Notes: generated by a model not told the origin, from the letters alone. A stretch of DNA of 64,000 bases from a bacterium (GCA_026224825.1 JAMFRO010000018.1:124001-188000), one strand, 5' to 3'. Shown: positions 33,144 through 43,378, counted from the stretch's first letter. Numbers and translations are program-made.

Positions 33144-34256
33144 ATGGTGGCGATGCAGAACAAGAGCATTCTCGAGCGGGACCCACTTAAGCGGGATCCA
33201 CTTAAGAAGGATCCACTTAAGAAGGATGAGGGCCAGGATTGGCAAAAAGCTGTGGAAACCACCACCAGCCTGCTGAAAATTTTTTCCTTCTCTGAATTTT
33301 TTGAAACCGCGGCGTCGAGCCTGGCTGAGCTGCTGGATGCCGACGGCGTTGCCTTGATCGTCCACGACGGCCCGGATCGCCTGCGCTACAAGCTGTTTCA
33401 TGGGATGGAGACGCTGAACCAGACCCCTATCGTCAAATTCAGCTTCTCGGCGGTTGAGGGAACGGTCGGGCGCGTCCTGGCCAGCGGCGACCATCTCTTC
33501 ACAGCGGATTACCCCCATAGCGATGATGCCATGCCGGAATTCGTCGCCGCCGGGATTCGCGCCAATCTGGTCTTGCCTCTGCCTGGGCCCGTGGGGTTCG
33601 TTGGCGCCATCGCCATCGCGTGGCTGCACCGGCAGGCGCCCGAAGTGACACAGGCAGCCATGGCCATCGCCAAGATGTTTGCAGCACTTGTGGGCTCCTC
33701 CGTGCACCGGGAGGGGCTGGAAGAGCAGCTCCAGAACCATTCCCTGACCGACCCGCTAACCGGCCTGCCCAACCGCCGCATGTTGATGCGCAGGCTCGCC
33801 GCCGCGCAGAAGCGCGCCTGCCGGAACCAGTCCCTGATGGTCCTGGCCGTGCTCGATCTCGATGGTTTCAAGGCGGTGAATGATGCGCTTGGCCACGCTT
33901 GCGGCGACCAGCGCCTGCGTTTGGCGGCCGGCGCCATTCAGGGTGCGATACGCGATATCGACATGGCCGCGCGCCTTGGCGGGGACGAGTTCGTTGTGGT
34001 GCTTGAAGCCCTGCGCTCGGTCCGGGAGGCCAGGGTTATTCTGGACCGCATCGTCAACGCCATTGCCGAGGGCTGCGGCAACGATGCCACGGGCCATAAG
34101 ATCACCGCCAGCCTTGGTGCCACCATGTACCCGCTGGATTTTGCCGAACCAGAGATTCTGCTCAAACATGCGGACCAGGCCATGTATCTGGCAAAGCGCG
34201 GCGGTGGCGATCAATGCCGCATATTGCTGCCAACGCCTAAGCAGATTGCGCCGTGA
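33144..34256 (+). CDS. GAF-like sensor diguanylate cyclase (GGDEF)
   Basis: 370 residues. Residues ~10-28 are a charged repeat, 'RDPLKRDPLKKDPLKKDE', encoded by a 15-bp tandem repeat. Residues ~30-190 look like a GAF-type sensor domain ('FFETAASSLAELLDADGVALIVHDG'). The C-terminal GGDEF domain has 'DPLTGLPNRRML', 'LDLDGFKAVND' and an intact 'RLGGDEFVVV' active site, so it should make cyclic di-GMP. The usual inhibitory RxxD site is 'ARLG' preceded by 'AIRD' four residues upstream, which I cannot score with confidence. No membrane segment. It is transcribed towards the convergent RND gene. Confidence 0.88.
   Translation: MVAMQNKSILERDPLKRDPLKKDPLKKDEGQDWQKAVETTTSLLKIFSFSEFFETAASSLAELLDADGVALIVHDGPDRLRYKLFHGMETLNQTPIVKFSFSAVEGTVGRVLASGDHLFTADYPHSDDAMPEFVAAGIRANLVLPLPGPVGFVGAIAIAWLHRQAPEVTQAAMAIAKMFAALVGSSVHREGLEEQLQNHSLTDPLTGLPNRRMLMRRLAAAQKRACRNQSLMVLAVLDLDGFKAVNDALGHACGDQRLRLAAGAIQGAIRDIDMAARLGGDEFVVVLEALRSVREARVILDRIVNAIAEGCGNDATGHKITASLGATMYPLDFAEPEILLKHADQAMYLAKRGGGDQCRILLPTPKQIAP
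33178..33227 (+). repeat. 15-bp tandem repeat at the start of the GGDEF gene
   Basis: Three near-identical 15-base units (33178-33192, 33193-33207, 33208-33222) plus a partial fourth. Each holds CACTTAAG, and the second and third hold GGATCCACTTAAGA. The period is a multiple of three, so copy-number change would add or remove five residues (x-x-D-P-L-K type) without shifting the frame. Confidence 0.85.
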
Positions 34257-34263
34257 ACGCCGT

Positions 34264-36642
34264 TCACGCATCCGGCGGCGGTGGAAACAGCCGGGCGGGG
34301 AGCAGAAAACTGGCCAGAGCCGGCAGCAGGATCATGGCCCCCAGCATGTTCCACAGGAACATGAACGACAGCAGCAGCCCCATATCCGCCTGGAATTTGA
34401 TTGGTGCGAACACCCAGGTGCCGACGCCGACGGCCAGAGTGAAGCCGGTGAGCAGCACCACCTTGCCGGTGGATATCAGCGTCTCGTAATAGGCTTGCGC
34501 CAGCGGCAGGCCGGCGCGCAGGAAGCGCAGCAGAATGCTCAGCACGTAGAGTGCGTAATCCACACCGATGCCGACACCCAGTGCCAGAACCGGAAGTGTT
34601 GCCACTTTGATGCCGATGCCGAGCCAGACCATCAGCGCCTGGACAAGGACGGAGGTGACGGCGAGCGGGATGACGGCGCAGAGCACGGCGCGCCAGGAGC
34701 GGAAGGCGATGAAACAGAAGATGATGACCACAATGTAGATCAACACCAGCATGATGGCATTGGCCTGCGCCACGGCGATATTGGTTGCGGCATCGATGCC
34801 GGCATTACCGCCCATCAGCAGGATTTTGAAATTGGGGCCTTGATTGACGGGATCATCGATGAATGTTTTCGCGGCATTCACCACGGCGGTGAGCGTTGCC
34901 GCTTTGTGGTTGGCGAGTGCTATATAGATGAGGTCGAATGAGCAGGGGAAGTTGATATATTTTCGCGGTACGCCGTACTCGGCCTCGTCCAGCAACGGCT
35001 GGTCTGGTTCGAGGCCGAACCATTTTGGCGAGCCCTCCATCATCGTCGGCATGCTGTAGGCCTCGATGGTCGCGGCGGAGGAGGCCTGCATCACCTCCGG
35101 CATTTGCCGTAACTGCCATTGCAGCCGGTCGATGGTGGTGAGGGTGGAATAATCGAGGCAGGTGCCTTCCGGCGTATCGACCATCACCACCAGCATGTCG
35201 CTGCCTTGGGCGTAATGATGAATGATATAGTCATTATCCAGATTATAGGCGGCGTTTTGCCGGAATTCCGGTGCGCCGGGCTGCAGATCGCCGATTTGCA
35301 CATGCCGCCCCACGCCATAGCCGATGATGGTGATAAGTGCCGCGCCAAGAATGGCGGCCGATGCGGGGCCGCGGCGGGTGAACAGGCCGAGAAAATTCCA
35401 TATGACAGGCCGCCTGGCCTTGTCATCGAGGCTGCGCGCAGCGGCATGGGGGCTGACACCGATATAGCTCAACATGACCGGGATCAGGATGAGATTCGTG
35501 ACCACCAGCAGCGCCACGCCGATGGTGGCGGCAATGGCCAGTTGCTGGATCGCGCCGATGCGGATGACCAGCAGCACGGCGAAGGAGGTTGCATCGCAGA
35601 TCAGCGCCACGAAACCGGCCAGGAACAGGCGGCGGAAGGTATAGCGCGCCGCCACCAGCCGTTGTGTGCCGCGCCCTATATCCTGCATCACCCCGTTCAT
35701 CTTCTGCGCCCCATGGCTCATGCCGATGGCGAAGACCAGGAAGGGGACCAGCACGGAATAGGGTGTGAGATCGATGCCCAGCACGGCGAGCAGGCCGAGC
35801 TGCCAGACCACGGCGGTGAGCGAGGCGGTGACCACCAGTGCCGCCGAGCGCAGGCAGCGCGTATACCAGAATAGCACGGCAGCGGTGATGGCGATGGAGA
35901 TGAGAAAGAAGACGAGAATTTTGGCAATGCCGGTGATCATGCCGCCGGCCACCATGGCGTTGCCGATGATATGCAGGGTCACGCCCTGCGTATCGTATTT
36001 CGCGCGCATCTGTTCCAGCCGGCGCGCCAGCGGCCCGTAATCCATCGGCTTGCCGTCCACGGTCAGCAGCAGCGGCGCGTAGACTTCGCTGGATTTGAAG
36101 TCGAAGCCGACGAGCTGTCCGCGCTGGCCTGAAAGTGCGATATGCTGCGCCACGAGATGCAAGGCCTGGGGCGAGCCGTCGTAATCCTCAGCGATGACCG
36201 TGCCGCCGGTCATGCCATCGGCGGTGATCTGCCCCCATCTGGTGGACCGCGTCCAAAGCGAGGTCATGAACGGGCGGTTCACGCCCGGCAACAGAAAGGC
36301 CTCAGAGCTGATGTCTTGCAGCACCGCCAGGTAATGCGCGTTCAGGATCGTGCCCTGGTTGGCGGTGACGGCGATTTCCACCGCATCGGACTGTGTGGTC
36401 AGGTCACTGTAATGGCTCAGATAATTGACGATATAAGGCTGATGCACGGGGATCATCTGCGCGAAATTGGCCGAGAGCCGGATTTTTGTTGCCTCAAAGC
36501 CGAGGAAGAGCGTGGCGGCCAGGCATAGCAGCAGAATGACCATGCGGTTGTTGAAGATGGCACGTTCCAGCAGAGAGCCGGAGGATTGATCGAAGGCGCT
36601 GAGTGAAGTGATGACCGGCGGGTTGTGTTGCTCTGTCGCCAT
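34264..36642 (-). CDS. RND-superfamily (MMPL-like) exporter
   Basis: 792 residues, about 12 membrane segments in the RND arrangement: one at ~35-52, a large periplasmic loop (~55-235), five or six segments (~235-385), a second start at ~430, a second loop and a last group (~640-780). The Gly/Asp-rich signature 'LALGVGIGVDYALYVLSILLRF' in the second half and 'LVFAIGMSHGAQKMNGVM' in the first are typical of the group related to MmpL and hydrophobe/hopanoid exporters. No adjacent membrane-fusion or outer-membrane partner. It could export lipids or hydrophobic compounds; the substrate is unknown. Confidence 0.82.
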   Translation of the reverse strand: MATEQHNPPVITSLSAFDQSSGSLLERAIFNNRMVILLLCLAATLFLGFEATKIRLSANFAQMIPVHQPYIVNYLSHYSDLTTQSDAVEIAVTANQGTILNAHYLAVLQDISSEAFLLPGVNRPFMTSLWTRSTRWGQITADGMTGGTVIAEDYDGSPQALHLVAQHIALSGQRGQLVGFDFKSSEVYAPLLLTVDGKPMDYGPLARRLEQMRAKYDTQGVTLHIIGNAMVAGGMITGIAKILVFFLISIAITAAVLFWYTRCLRSAALVVTASLTAVVWQLGLLAVLGIDLTPYSVLVPFLVFAIGMSHGAQKMNGVMQDIGRGTQRLVAARYTFRRLFLAGFVALICDATSFAVLLVIRIGAIQQLAIAATIGVALLVVTNLILIPVMLSYIGVSPHAAARSLDDKARRPVIWNFLGLFTRRGPASAAILGAALITIIGYGVGRHVQIGDLQPGAPEFRQNAAYNLDNDYIIHHYAQGSDMLVVMVDTPEGTCLDYSTLTTIDRLQWQLRQMPEVMQASSAATIEAYSMPTMMEGSPKWFGLEPDQPLLDEAEYGVPRKYINFPCSFDLIYIALANHKAATLTAVVNAAKTFIDDPVNQGPNFKILLMGGNAGIDAATNIAVAQANAIMLVLIYIVVIIFCFIAFRSWRAVLCAVIPLAVTSVLVQALMVWLGIGIKVATLPVLALGVGIGVDYALYVLSILLRFLRAGLPLAQAYYETLISTGKVVLLTGFTLAVGVGTWVFAPIKFQADMGLLLSFMFLWNMLGAMILLPALASFLLPARLFPPPPDA

Positions 36643-36941
36643 CTATCGTCCCCTTTGCCCGCCGCTTGTTCCCGGCTGTTGTTTTACCCGTGCACTTCGG
36701 CACGTTACGGAGATAGCGCCGGCGGATACCAGGCCGCGCCGGATTCAGGGTTTCCTCTCGGCCCGCTGGCAGAATGAAGCCCGTCTGGATGGTTTTGTCG
36801 AGACCGGCCTTGGAATGCGCGGGGACATGCCGCTGTGCCGCCTCGTTTTCTTGACGTTTGGGCCAATATCATGCGCAGTTTGGTATGCCGGCCCGGCGGG
36901 GCGGTGCAAACGGTGTCATCGATAGACGAGGAGCATCCAGA
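36643..36941. promoter_or_regulatory. Divergent region between the RND exporter and poxB
   Basis: A 299-base gap with promoters for both flanking genes. The only symmetric element I see is CGTGC-N6-GCACG at 36689-36704. The poxB ribosome site (GAGGAG, about eight bases before the ATG) is at the right edge. No convincing small gene or RNA. Confidence 0.35.
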
Positions 36942-38663
36942 ATGGCGCAAACGGCAGCATCCTATATGGCCAAAACCCTGCATAGGGCGGGGGTCAAAAG
37001 GGTTTATGGCATTGTCGGCGACTCACTGAACGGGTTTACCGACGCGCTGCGCCAGCAGAAGGTGATCGACTGGATCCATGTGCGCCATGAGGAGGGGGCG
37101 GCCTTCGCCGCCGCCGCCGAGGCGCATCTCACAGGCGCGCTTGCCGTTTGCGCCGGCAGTTGCGGGCCGGGCAATCTGCATCTCATCAACGGGCTGTTCG
37201 ATGCGCAGCGCAGCGGTGTGCCGGTGCTGGCCATTGCCGCGCATATTCCGAGCAGGGAAATCGGCATCGATTATTTCCAGGCCACGCATCCGGAGCAATT
37301 GTTCAAGGAATGCAGCCATTATGTCGAGCTGGTCTCCCACCCTGAGCAATTGCCGCAGATTCTGAACCGCGCCATCCGTGTCGCCGTGGCCAAGCGCGGT
37401 GTCGCGGTGGTGGTTATCCCCGGCGATATCGCGCTGCAGCCGCTGGAAGCTGAAGTGCCGAACTGGCTCATTCCGTCCAAGCCGGTGCTGCGCCCGGCGG
37501 ATGCGGATATTGCGGCACTTGCGGCATTTTTGAACGAGGGCCAGCGCGTGACCTTGTTCTGCGGCGCCGGCTGTGCCGGGGCGCATGAGGAGGTGATTGC
37601 ACTTGCCGCGCGGCTGAAAGCGCCGATCGTGCATGCGTTCCGGGGCAAGGAATATCTGGAATACGACAACCCTTACGATGTGGGCATGACCGGGCTGGTC
37701 GGCTTCGCCTCCGGCTATCACGCCATGGAAAGCTGCGACACGCTGCTGCTGCTCGGCACGGATTTCCCCTACCGCCTGTTCTACCCCAGTAACGCGCGCA
37801 TCGCCCAGCTTGATATTCGCCCTGAGGCCCTAGGCAACCGCTGCAAGCTCGACCTCGGCCTGCTTGGCGATGTGAAGGAGACGCTGACGGCGCTGCTGCC
37901 GGCGCTGGACGAGAAACATGACACGAGGCATCTCGACACCGCGCTGGCCGATTACAAAAAATCCCGCAAGAACCTGGATGATTTGGCTGAGAGCGGGCCG
38001 CATAGCACGCAGATTCACCCGCAATATGTCGCCAAGCTGGCCAGTGAGCTGGCGGCGGAGGATGCGATTTTCACCTGCGATGTAGGCTCGCCGATTGTGT
38101 GGACGGCGCGTTATGTGCAGGTCAACGGCAAGCGCCGGATCATCGGCTCCTTCAACCATGGCTCAATGGCCAATGCCATGCTGCATGCCATCGGCGCGCA
38201 AACCACCTTCCCCAAACGCCAGGTGGTATCGCTCTCCGGCGATGGCGGCTTTACCATGATGATGGGCGATTTCATCACGCTGAGCCAGCATAACCTCAAT
38301 GTGAAGGTCATCGTCTTCAACAACGGCACGCTCGGCTTTATCGAGATGGAGATGAAGGCCAGTGGTTTTCTCGACACGGGCTGCGAGCTGAAAAACCCGA
38401 ATTTCGCCGCCATGGCGCAGGCCATGGGCATCAAGGGCATTCGCGTGGAAAAGCCGCAGGATCTGCGGGCGGCACTTACAGAAGCCTTCGCGCATGACGG
38501 GCCGGTGCTGGTGGATGTGGTGAGTGCCCGCCAGGAGCTGGCCATGCCGCCGAAGACGACGGCGGACCAGGCGTATCATTTTGGCATGTTCACGTTGAAG
38601 GCCGTGCTGGATGGCCGCGCGGGCGAGCTGATCGACCTCGCGAAAACCAATCTGACACGCTGA
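36942..38663 (+). CDS. poxB: Pyruvate dehydrogenase (quinone), PoxB
   Basis: The ATG at 36942 (573 residues) follows GAGGAG; an open frame extends to 36858 without a ribosome site. The enzyme uses ThDP and FAD to decarboxylate pyruvate to acetate and CO2, passing electrons to ubiquinone at the membrane. Evidence: '[17 protein letters not shown]' and '[13 protein letters not shown]' (ThDP Glu) at the N-terminus, a central FAD domain, and a ThDP/Mg site '[13 protein letters not shown]' with '[19 protein letters not shown]', nearly the E. coli PoxB text. The tail '[16 protein letters not shown]' matches the PoxB membrane-binding end. Its alpha/beta hydrolase neighbour starts 46 bases downstream. 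Confidence 0.93.
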   Translation: MAQTAASYMAKTLHRAGVKRVYGIVGDSLNGFTDALRQQKVIDWIHVRHEEGAAFAAAAEAHLTGALAVCAGSCGPGNLHLINGLFDAQRSGVPVLAIAAHIPSREIGIDYFQATHPEQLFKECSHYVELVSHPEQLPQILNRAIRVAVAKRGVAVVVIPGDIALQPLEAEVPNWLIPSKPVLRPADADIAALAAFLNEGQRVTLFCGAGCAGAHEEVIALAARLKAPIVHAFRGKEYLEYDNPYDVGMTGLVGFASGYHAMESCDTLLLLGTDFPYRLFYPSNARIAQLDIRPEALGNRCKLDLGLLGDVKETLTALLPALDEKHDTRHLDTALADYKKSRKNLDDLAESGPHSTQIHPQYVAKLASELAAEDAIFTCDVGSPIVWTARYVQVNGKRRIIGSFNHGSMANAMLHAIGAQTTFPKRQVVSLSGDGGFTMMMGDFITLSQHNLNVKVIVFNNGTLGFIEMEMKASGFLDTGCELKNPNFAAMAQAMGIKGIRVEKPQDLRAALTEAFAHDGPVLVDVVSARQELAMPPKTTADQAYHFGMFTLKAVLDGRAGELIDLAKTNLTR

Positions 38664-38709
38664 CAAAATCACTTCTCGACCAAACACAGCAGATAATTGG
38701 AGAGCAGCA

Positions 38710-39534
38710 ATGACGAGCATCACAACCAAGGACGGCGTGGAGATTTACTACAAGGATTGGGGCTCGGGGCAGCCCATCGTGTTCAGCCATGGCTGGCCGC
38801 TTTCGGCCGATGACTGGGATACACAACTCATGTTCTTCCTGGCCGAGGGTTTTCGCGTCATCGCGCATGACCGGCGCGGGCATGGCCGTTCCACCCAGGT
38901 GGCGGATGGGCATGACATGGACCATTATGCCGACGATCTGGCGGCGCTCACCGAACATCTGGACCTGAAGAATGCCGTGCATGTCGGCCATTCCACCGGC
39001 GGCGGCGAGGTGGTGCGTTATATCGCCCGGCATGGTGAGACGCGTGTGGCGAAAGCCGCCCTCATTTCCGCCGTGCCGCCGCTGATGGTGAAAACCGAGG
39101 CCAATCCGGGCGGGCTGCCTAAGGATGTGTTCGACGGCATCCAGGCGCAGGTCGCCACCAACCGCGCGCAATTCTATTACGACCTGCCGGCTGGCCCGTT
39201 TTACGGCTTCAACCGGCCGGGGGCGAAACCCGTCCCAGGTGTCATCTGGAACTGGTGGCGCCAGGGCATGATGGGCGGGGCCAAGGCGCATTATGATGGC
39301 GTCGTGGCGTTTTCGCAGACCGATTTCACCGAGGATCTGAAAAAAATCAACGTGCCGGTGCTGGTGATGCATGGCGATGACGATCAGATCGTCCCCTATG
39401 CCGATTCCGGGCCGCTCTCCGCTAAATTGCTCAAGAACGGTATTTTGAAAACCTATAAGGGGTTTCCGCACGGCATGCCGACGACCGAGGCCGCCACCAT
39501 CAATGCCGATCTGCTTGCTTTCATCAAAGCCTGA
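38710..39534 (+). CDS. Alpha/beta hydrolase, cofactor-free chloroperoxidase type
   Basis: 274 residues of the haloperoxidase/perhydrolase branch of alpha/beta hydrolases. The triad is Ser in '[10 protein letters not shown]' (~res 98), Asp in '[10 protein letters not shown]' and His in '[16 protein letters not shown]'. The oxyanion loop is '[11 protein letters not shown]', and 'HDRRGHGRS' is typical. Such enzymes form peracids from acetate and peroxide. Acetate is the PoxB product from the gene just upstream, so a functional pairing is possible, but general esterase activity is as likely. Confidence 0.87.
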   Translation: MTSITTKDGVEIYYKDWGSGQPIVFSHGWPLSADDWDTQLMFFLAEGFRVIAHDRRGHGRSTQVADGHDMDHYADDLAALTEHLDLKNAVHVGHSTGGGEVVRYIARHGETRVAKAALISAVPPLMVKTEANPGGLPKDVFDGIQAQVATNRAQFYYDLPAGPFYGFNRPGAKPVPGVIWNWWRQGMMGGAKAHYDGVVAFSQTDFTEDLKKINVPVLVMHGDDDQIVPYADSGPLSAKLLKNGILKTYKGFPHGMPTTEAATINADLLAFIKA

Positions 39535-39541
39535 CGAACAT

Positions 39542-39581
39542 CTGATAAAAATCAGCGGGGAGGGGGTGAACACCCCCTCCC
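39542..39581 (+). terminator. Double hairpin after the hydrolase gene
   Basis: Two adjacent hairpins: CTGAT-AAAA-ATCAG (39542-39555), then an 11-bp perfect stem GGGAGGGGGTG/CACCCCCTCCC (39558-39581) with only two loop bases. No T-run follows, so intrinsic termination is uncertain. It would still block exonucleases or pause polymerase at the end of the poxB/hydrolase unit. Confidence 0.45.
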
Positions 39582-39647
39582 ACAGGGGCGGTTCACTTAA
39601 AATAAACGATCAGCGTGTAAAAGCGTGGGAACAACGGCACGTCTTGT

Positions 39648-41582
39648 TTGGGGACTCTTGCTTTGTCTTCGGCCTCATACGCGTACAGCATTGTTCTGGC
39701 GGATATGGAGACGATCGCCGACGGCATCGGGGTGTCTGGGCTGAGTTCAGCGCAGGTGGCGAGCCTGGCGGTTTTGCTGCGGGATGTTGCCGGCGGTGAC
39801 GGCACGCAATCCTATGTCTATTCGATTTTGGACATGGTGAGCTCCAGCGGCGGCGCGGCTGGCACCAGCCAGGCGGCGTTCAACACGCTGCTCGGCCAGT
39901 GGTTCCTGGGCACGGATGATCCAACCCCGCTCGCCGGGGATGAGATGGTGAGCAATGCCGGGGCAAGCCTGTTCCCGACCGATATGGCGACGGCTTACGA
40001 GCATATCGATCAAGGCTTAGACAATGGCGATTGCTGGCTTGTGGCCGCATTGATCGAGACGGCGGCGGTCAATCCCGCCACACTGGAATCGATGGTGTGG
40101 CAGAACGCCAACGGTAGCTATGGCGTGCGGTTCTGTGGGCCGAGCGGCTATGTCTACCTCACCGTCAACGCCGATTTGATGAATAATGATGACGGCGCCT
40201 ATGCGAGCGATGGTTCGATCTGGGCCGGGGTTCTGGAGAAGGCCTTCGTGGAGGCGCAGGCCGATGGCATCTCCTTCCCGATGAGCGACGGGTATTTCTA
40301 TACGACAGATTATCCCAATGATTATGACGTCGTTTCCAATGGCGGCTGGGATGAGATGCTGAAGGCCATCACCGGCCGGAGTACACATTATTATCAGTTG
40401 TTCAGCCAGGCGGCGCTCACTGCCGGCGGGTCGGTTTATAATCAGATCCTCTCCGATACGAAAAACGGCATCGATGTGCTGTTCGATTCCAACACGGAGA
40501 CCAATTACGGCCTGGTTGCGGACCATATGTTCGCGGTCACCGGCATCGACCAGAGCACCGGCGATTATATGCTGTTCAACCCCTGGGGATATGCCGAAAT
40601 TGCCGATGCGCAATTCGAGGTGACGCCGGCGGAGCTTAATGCGCTTTATACCGGCGGCACGGGGGATGAATTTCTGGCCGCCGATGGCGCCGATTATTTC
40701 AGCCAGGCCGCGCTCTGCCATCTGGCTGGCACAAGCATCCTCACCCCGGAAGGTGAGTGCCGCATCGAGTCCTTGCGGATCGGCGATGAGGTGGTGACGC
40801 GGTTCGGCGGCGTGCAGCGCATCAAATGGATTGGTGAGCAGCATTATGATGCGCGCTTCATCGCCGGCAACCGGGGCAAAATCCCGGTGAAAATCGTTAA
40901 AGGATCGCTGGGTGAGAACCTGCCGCGCCGCGATCTCTACCTCACCCCTGGCCATTCCCTGCTGCTCGACGATATTCTGGTTCTGGCCCGGGATCTGGTG
41001 AATGGCGTGAGCATCACGCAGGATCTGCCGTCCGGCATCGTCAGCTATTATAATATCGAACTGGACGCGCATGATTGCGTGCTGGCGGAAGGGAGCTGGT
41101 CTGAAACCTATGCCGATTGCGGTGACCTGCGCGGCGGCTTTCATAATGCGGCAAGTTATTGGGCGGTCCATCCCCGTATAGCGGCGCCGGCCGGGCCTGT
41201 TTTATGTGCGCCGCGCCCGCGTTGGGGGGATGCGTTCACGGCGGTAATGGCGCGGATTTTGAATCTGGCGGAAGTGCGGATCAGGCCCGGGCCGACCATC
41301 GGCTATGTCGAGCAGATCGGAGAAGAAATCACCGGCTGGGCCTTTGACCCCGACCATCCGGACCTGCCGCTCCGCCTGCATATCTATGCGGGCTGGGAGA
41401 TGGTCGGGCTCTGCTTCGCCCATGAGGAGCGGCCGGACCTGCGCGATGCCGGGTTTGGGTCCGGGCGCAACGGCTTCCGCTGCCCCCTGCCGGCGGGGGC
41501 TGATCGGAGCTGTATCACGGTGCGCCGCGCCGCCTCAGGGGCCATATTGCCGGCTTTGGCGGTGCTTGCCCGGGCTGGATAG
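39648..41582 (+). CDS. Calpain-like cysteine protease fused to a Hint domain
   Basis: Up to 644 residues from a TTG at 39648; TTG 39663 or ATG 39708 are alternatives, and no strong ribosome site decides. Residues ~115-330 carry a calpain (C2-type) layout: 'GLDNGDCWLVAAL' with catalytic Cys129, 'VADHMFAVTGID' with His293, and 'LFNPWGYAE' with Asn311. Residues ~355-490 form a Hint_2-type domain starting at Cys357 ('LCHLAGTSILTPEGECRIESL'), with 'RRDLYLTPGHSLLL' and 'IELDAHDCVLAEGSWSETY'. A beta-rich tail (~535-644) follows. The Hint half closely resembles the end of the giant protein at the left of the window. Probably secreted, though there is no clear signal peptide. The protease half may be released or activated by the Hint half (inference). 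Confidence 0.83.
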   Translation: MGTLALSSASYAYSIVLADMETIADGIGVSGLSSAQVASLAVLLRDVAGGDGTQSYVYSILDMVSSSGGAAGTSQAAFNTLLGQWFLGTDDPTPLAGDEMVSNAGASLFPTDMATAYEHIDQGLDNGDCWLVAALIETAAVNPATLESMVWQNANGSYGVRFCGPSGYVYLTVNADLMNNDDGAYASDGSIWAGVLEKAFVEAQADGISFPMSDGYFYTTDYPNDYDVVSNGGWDEMLKAITGRSTHYYQLFSQAALTAGGSVYNQILSDTKNGIDVLFDSNTETNYGLVADHMFAVTGIDQSTGDYMLFNPWGYAEIADAQFEVTPAELNALYTGGTGDEFLAADGADYFSQAALCHLAGTSILTPEGECRIESLRIGDEVVTRFGGVQRIKWIGEQHYDARFIAGNRGKIPVKIVKGSLGENLPRRDLYLTPGHSLLLDDILVLARDLVNGVSITQDLPSGIVSYYNIELDAHDCVLAEGSWSETYADCGDLRGGFHNAASYWAVHPRIAAPAGPVLCAPRPRWGDAFTAVMARILNLAEVRIRPGPTIGYVEQIGEEITGWAFDPDHPDLPLRLHIYAGWEMVGLCFAHEERPDLRDAGFGSGRNGFRCPLPAGADRSCITVRRAASGAILPALAVLARAG

Positions 41583-41762
41583 CACCGCTTTGCCGCAACC
41601 GCTCCCGCGGTATTTGGGAGGGCAGGTGCTGCAACCCGCCTGCCGCACTTTTCATCCGCCGGGTAAGGGGCCAGGAAGGGGATATTCATGCCCACTCGGT
41701 TTTAAGGTTCAACATGCACTCGCCGTCCGGCCATCTCAACGACGCAAACCGCCAGGTGCTGC

Positions 41763-43277
41763 ATGGAAGCTAGAACCCGCTTCGTCATCACCGCCTGCCT
41801 GATCGCGGCGACGCTGATGCAGGCGCTGGACACCACCATCGCCAATGTCGCACTGCCCTATATGCAGGGCAGCGTGTCCGCCAGCCAGGACGAGATCGCC
41901 TGGGTCCTCACCTCCTATATCGTCGCCTCCGCCATCATGACGCCGCCGGCAGGCTTCCTCGCCACGCGCTTCGGCATCAAGCGGGTCATGCTGGTCTGCA
42001 TCGCCGGTTTCGTCATTTCCTCCATCCTCTGTGGTGCTGCGCAATCCCTGCCGCAAATCGTTTTCTTCCGCTGCCTGCAGGGCGCATTCGGCGCGCCCAT
42101 GAACCCGCTCACCCAGACCGTGCTGTTCAACATCAACCCGCCTGAGCGCCAGGGCCGCGCCATGTCCACTTTCGGCATCGCCGTTATGGCGGCGCCGGTG
42201 CTGGGGCCGGTGCTGGGCGGGTGGCTCACCTCCGATTATTCCTGGCGCGCCGTGTTCTACATCAACGTGCCACTCGGTGCCCTGGCCTTCATCGGCGCGC
42301 TCATCTATCTGCCGGAAACCAAGGTGCAGTCCGGTTTCAAGCTGGATTGGCTGGGGTTCGGCACGCTCAGCCTCGCCATCGGCGCGCTGCAATTGCTGCT
42401 GGACCGGGGTTCGGAGAAGGATTGGTTCTCCAGCCGGGAGATCATCATCGAATGCGTGCTCGCCGGCCTCGCCTTCTATCTTTTCGTGGTCCACATCTTC
42501 ACCTCGCGCCGGCCTTTCATCCGCCCGGCTTTGTTCACAGACCGCAATTTCACCGCCGGCACGCTCTTCATCACCAGCGTCGGCATCACCTCCTACGCCG
42601 CTTTATCCCTGCAGCCGCCCTTTCTGCAGGAGTTGATGAACGAGCCTATCGTCACCGCCGGGCTGGTGATGGGGCCACGCGGCTTCGGCACCATCGTCTC
42701 CATGCTGCTGGCCGGCCGGCTCATCGGCCGGGTGGATACGCGGCTGATCCTCTTCGCCGGATTGGCCGTCTCGGCCTGGGCTTTCTACGCCATGAGCCTC
42801 TGGAGCCTGGATATCTCGAACCTGACCATCATGTTCGTGGGCTTCATCCAGGGTATGGGCCAAGGCCTGATCACGGTGCCCTTAACCACTGTTGCATTGT
42901 CCACTTTGGCGCCGGAGCATCGCGCGGAAGGGGCGGGGGTGTTCAACCTCGCCCGCAGCATGGGTTCGGCCCTGGGTATTTCCATCGTCAACAGCGTGTT
43001 CACGCATTATACCCAGGTCAATCACGCCAATATCAGTACCGTCGTCACCGGCTTCAACCGGCAGCTCGCGGCGCCGCATATCGCAATGTTCTGGAGCCCG
43101 TTCACCTCCGGCGGCAGGGCGGCGCTCGATAGCGTTATCAACCAGCAGGCGCAGGTCATCGCCTATAATAACGACTATAAATTTCTCATGTTTGCAACGC
43201 TGGCCACGCTGCCGCTGCTGTTCATTATCAGGAAGGCGGAGCGTGCGGGCAGGGAATCCCCGGTGCTCGCGGAGTGA
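41763..43277 (+). CDS. DHA2-family MFS multidrug exporter (EmrB/QacA type)
   Basis: 504 residues, about 14 membrane segments. The DHA2 motif 'MQALDTTIANVALPYM' lies in the first segment, motif A is 'GFLATRFGIKRVMLV', and motif C is 'GPVLGGWLTSDYSWRAVFYINVPLG'. EmrB-type pumps export hydrophobic drugs by proton antiport, usually with an EmrA fusion protein. No emrA is adjacent in this window. Its 3' end faces glpK. Confidence 0.88.
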   Translation: MEARTRFVITACLIAATLMQALDTTIANVALPYMQGSVSASQDEIAWVLTSYIVASAIMTPPAGFLATRFGIKRVMLVCIAGFVISSILCGAAQSLPQIVFFRCLQGAFGAPMNPLTQTVLFNINPPERQGRAMSTFGIAVMAAPVLGPVLGGWLTSDYSWRAVFYINVPLGALAFIGALIYLPETKVQSGFKLDWLGFGTLSLAIGALQLLLDRGSEKDWFSSREIIIECVLAGLAFYLFVVHIFTSRRPFIRPALFTDRNFTAGTLFITSVGITSYAALSLQPPFLQELMNEPIVTAGLVMGPRGFGTIVSMLLAGRLIGRVDTRLILFAGLAVSAWAFYAMSLWSLDISNLTIMFVGFIQGMGQGLITVPLTTVALSTLAPEHRAEGAGVFNLARSMGSALGISIVNSVFTHYTQVNHANISTVVTGFNRQLAAPHIAMFWSPFTSGGRAALDSVINQQAQVIAYNNDYKFLMFATLATLPLLFIIRKAERAGRESPVLAE

Positions 43278-43357
43278 GCTAGCTACCGCCGCGCAGCTCC
43301 GCCGCCAGATGGAGTTGGCGGTAGGCGGCGGTTCAACACCGTGGTGAAGACTGGGGT

Positions 43358-43378
43358 GCCCGGCTTTATTCCCCGGGC
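43358..43378. terminator. GC-rich hairpin between the convergent MFS and glpK genes
   Basis: GCCCGG-N9-CCGGGC, positioned just before the glpK stop. Its symmetry lets it act for either strand. No clear T-run on either side, so it is weak as an intrinsic terminator. Confidence 0.35.

Noticed and set aside
33178..33227. GGATCC and CTTAAG words in the GGDEF repeat as a cloning linker or vector scar
   Set aside because: The words are part of a regular 15-bp repeat with natural variation, in frame in a native gene, with no vector sequence around.
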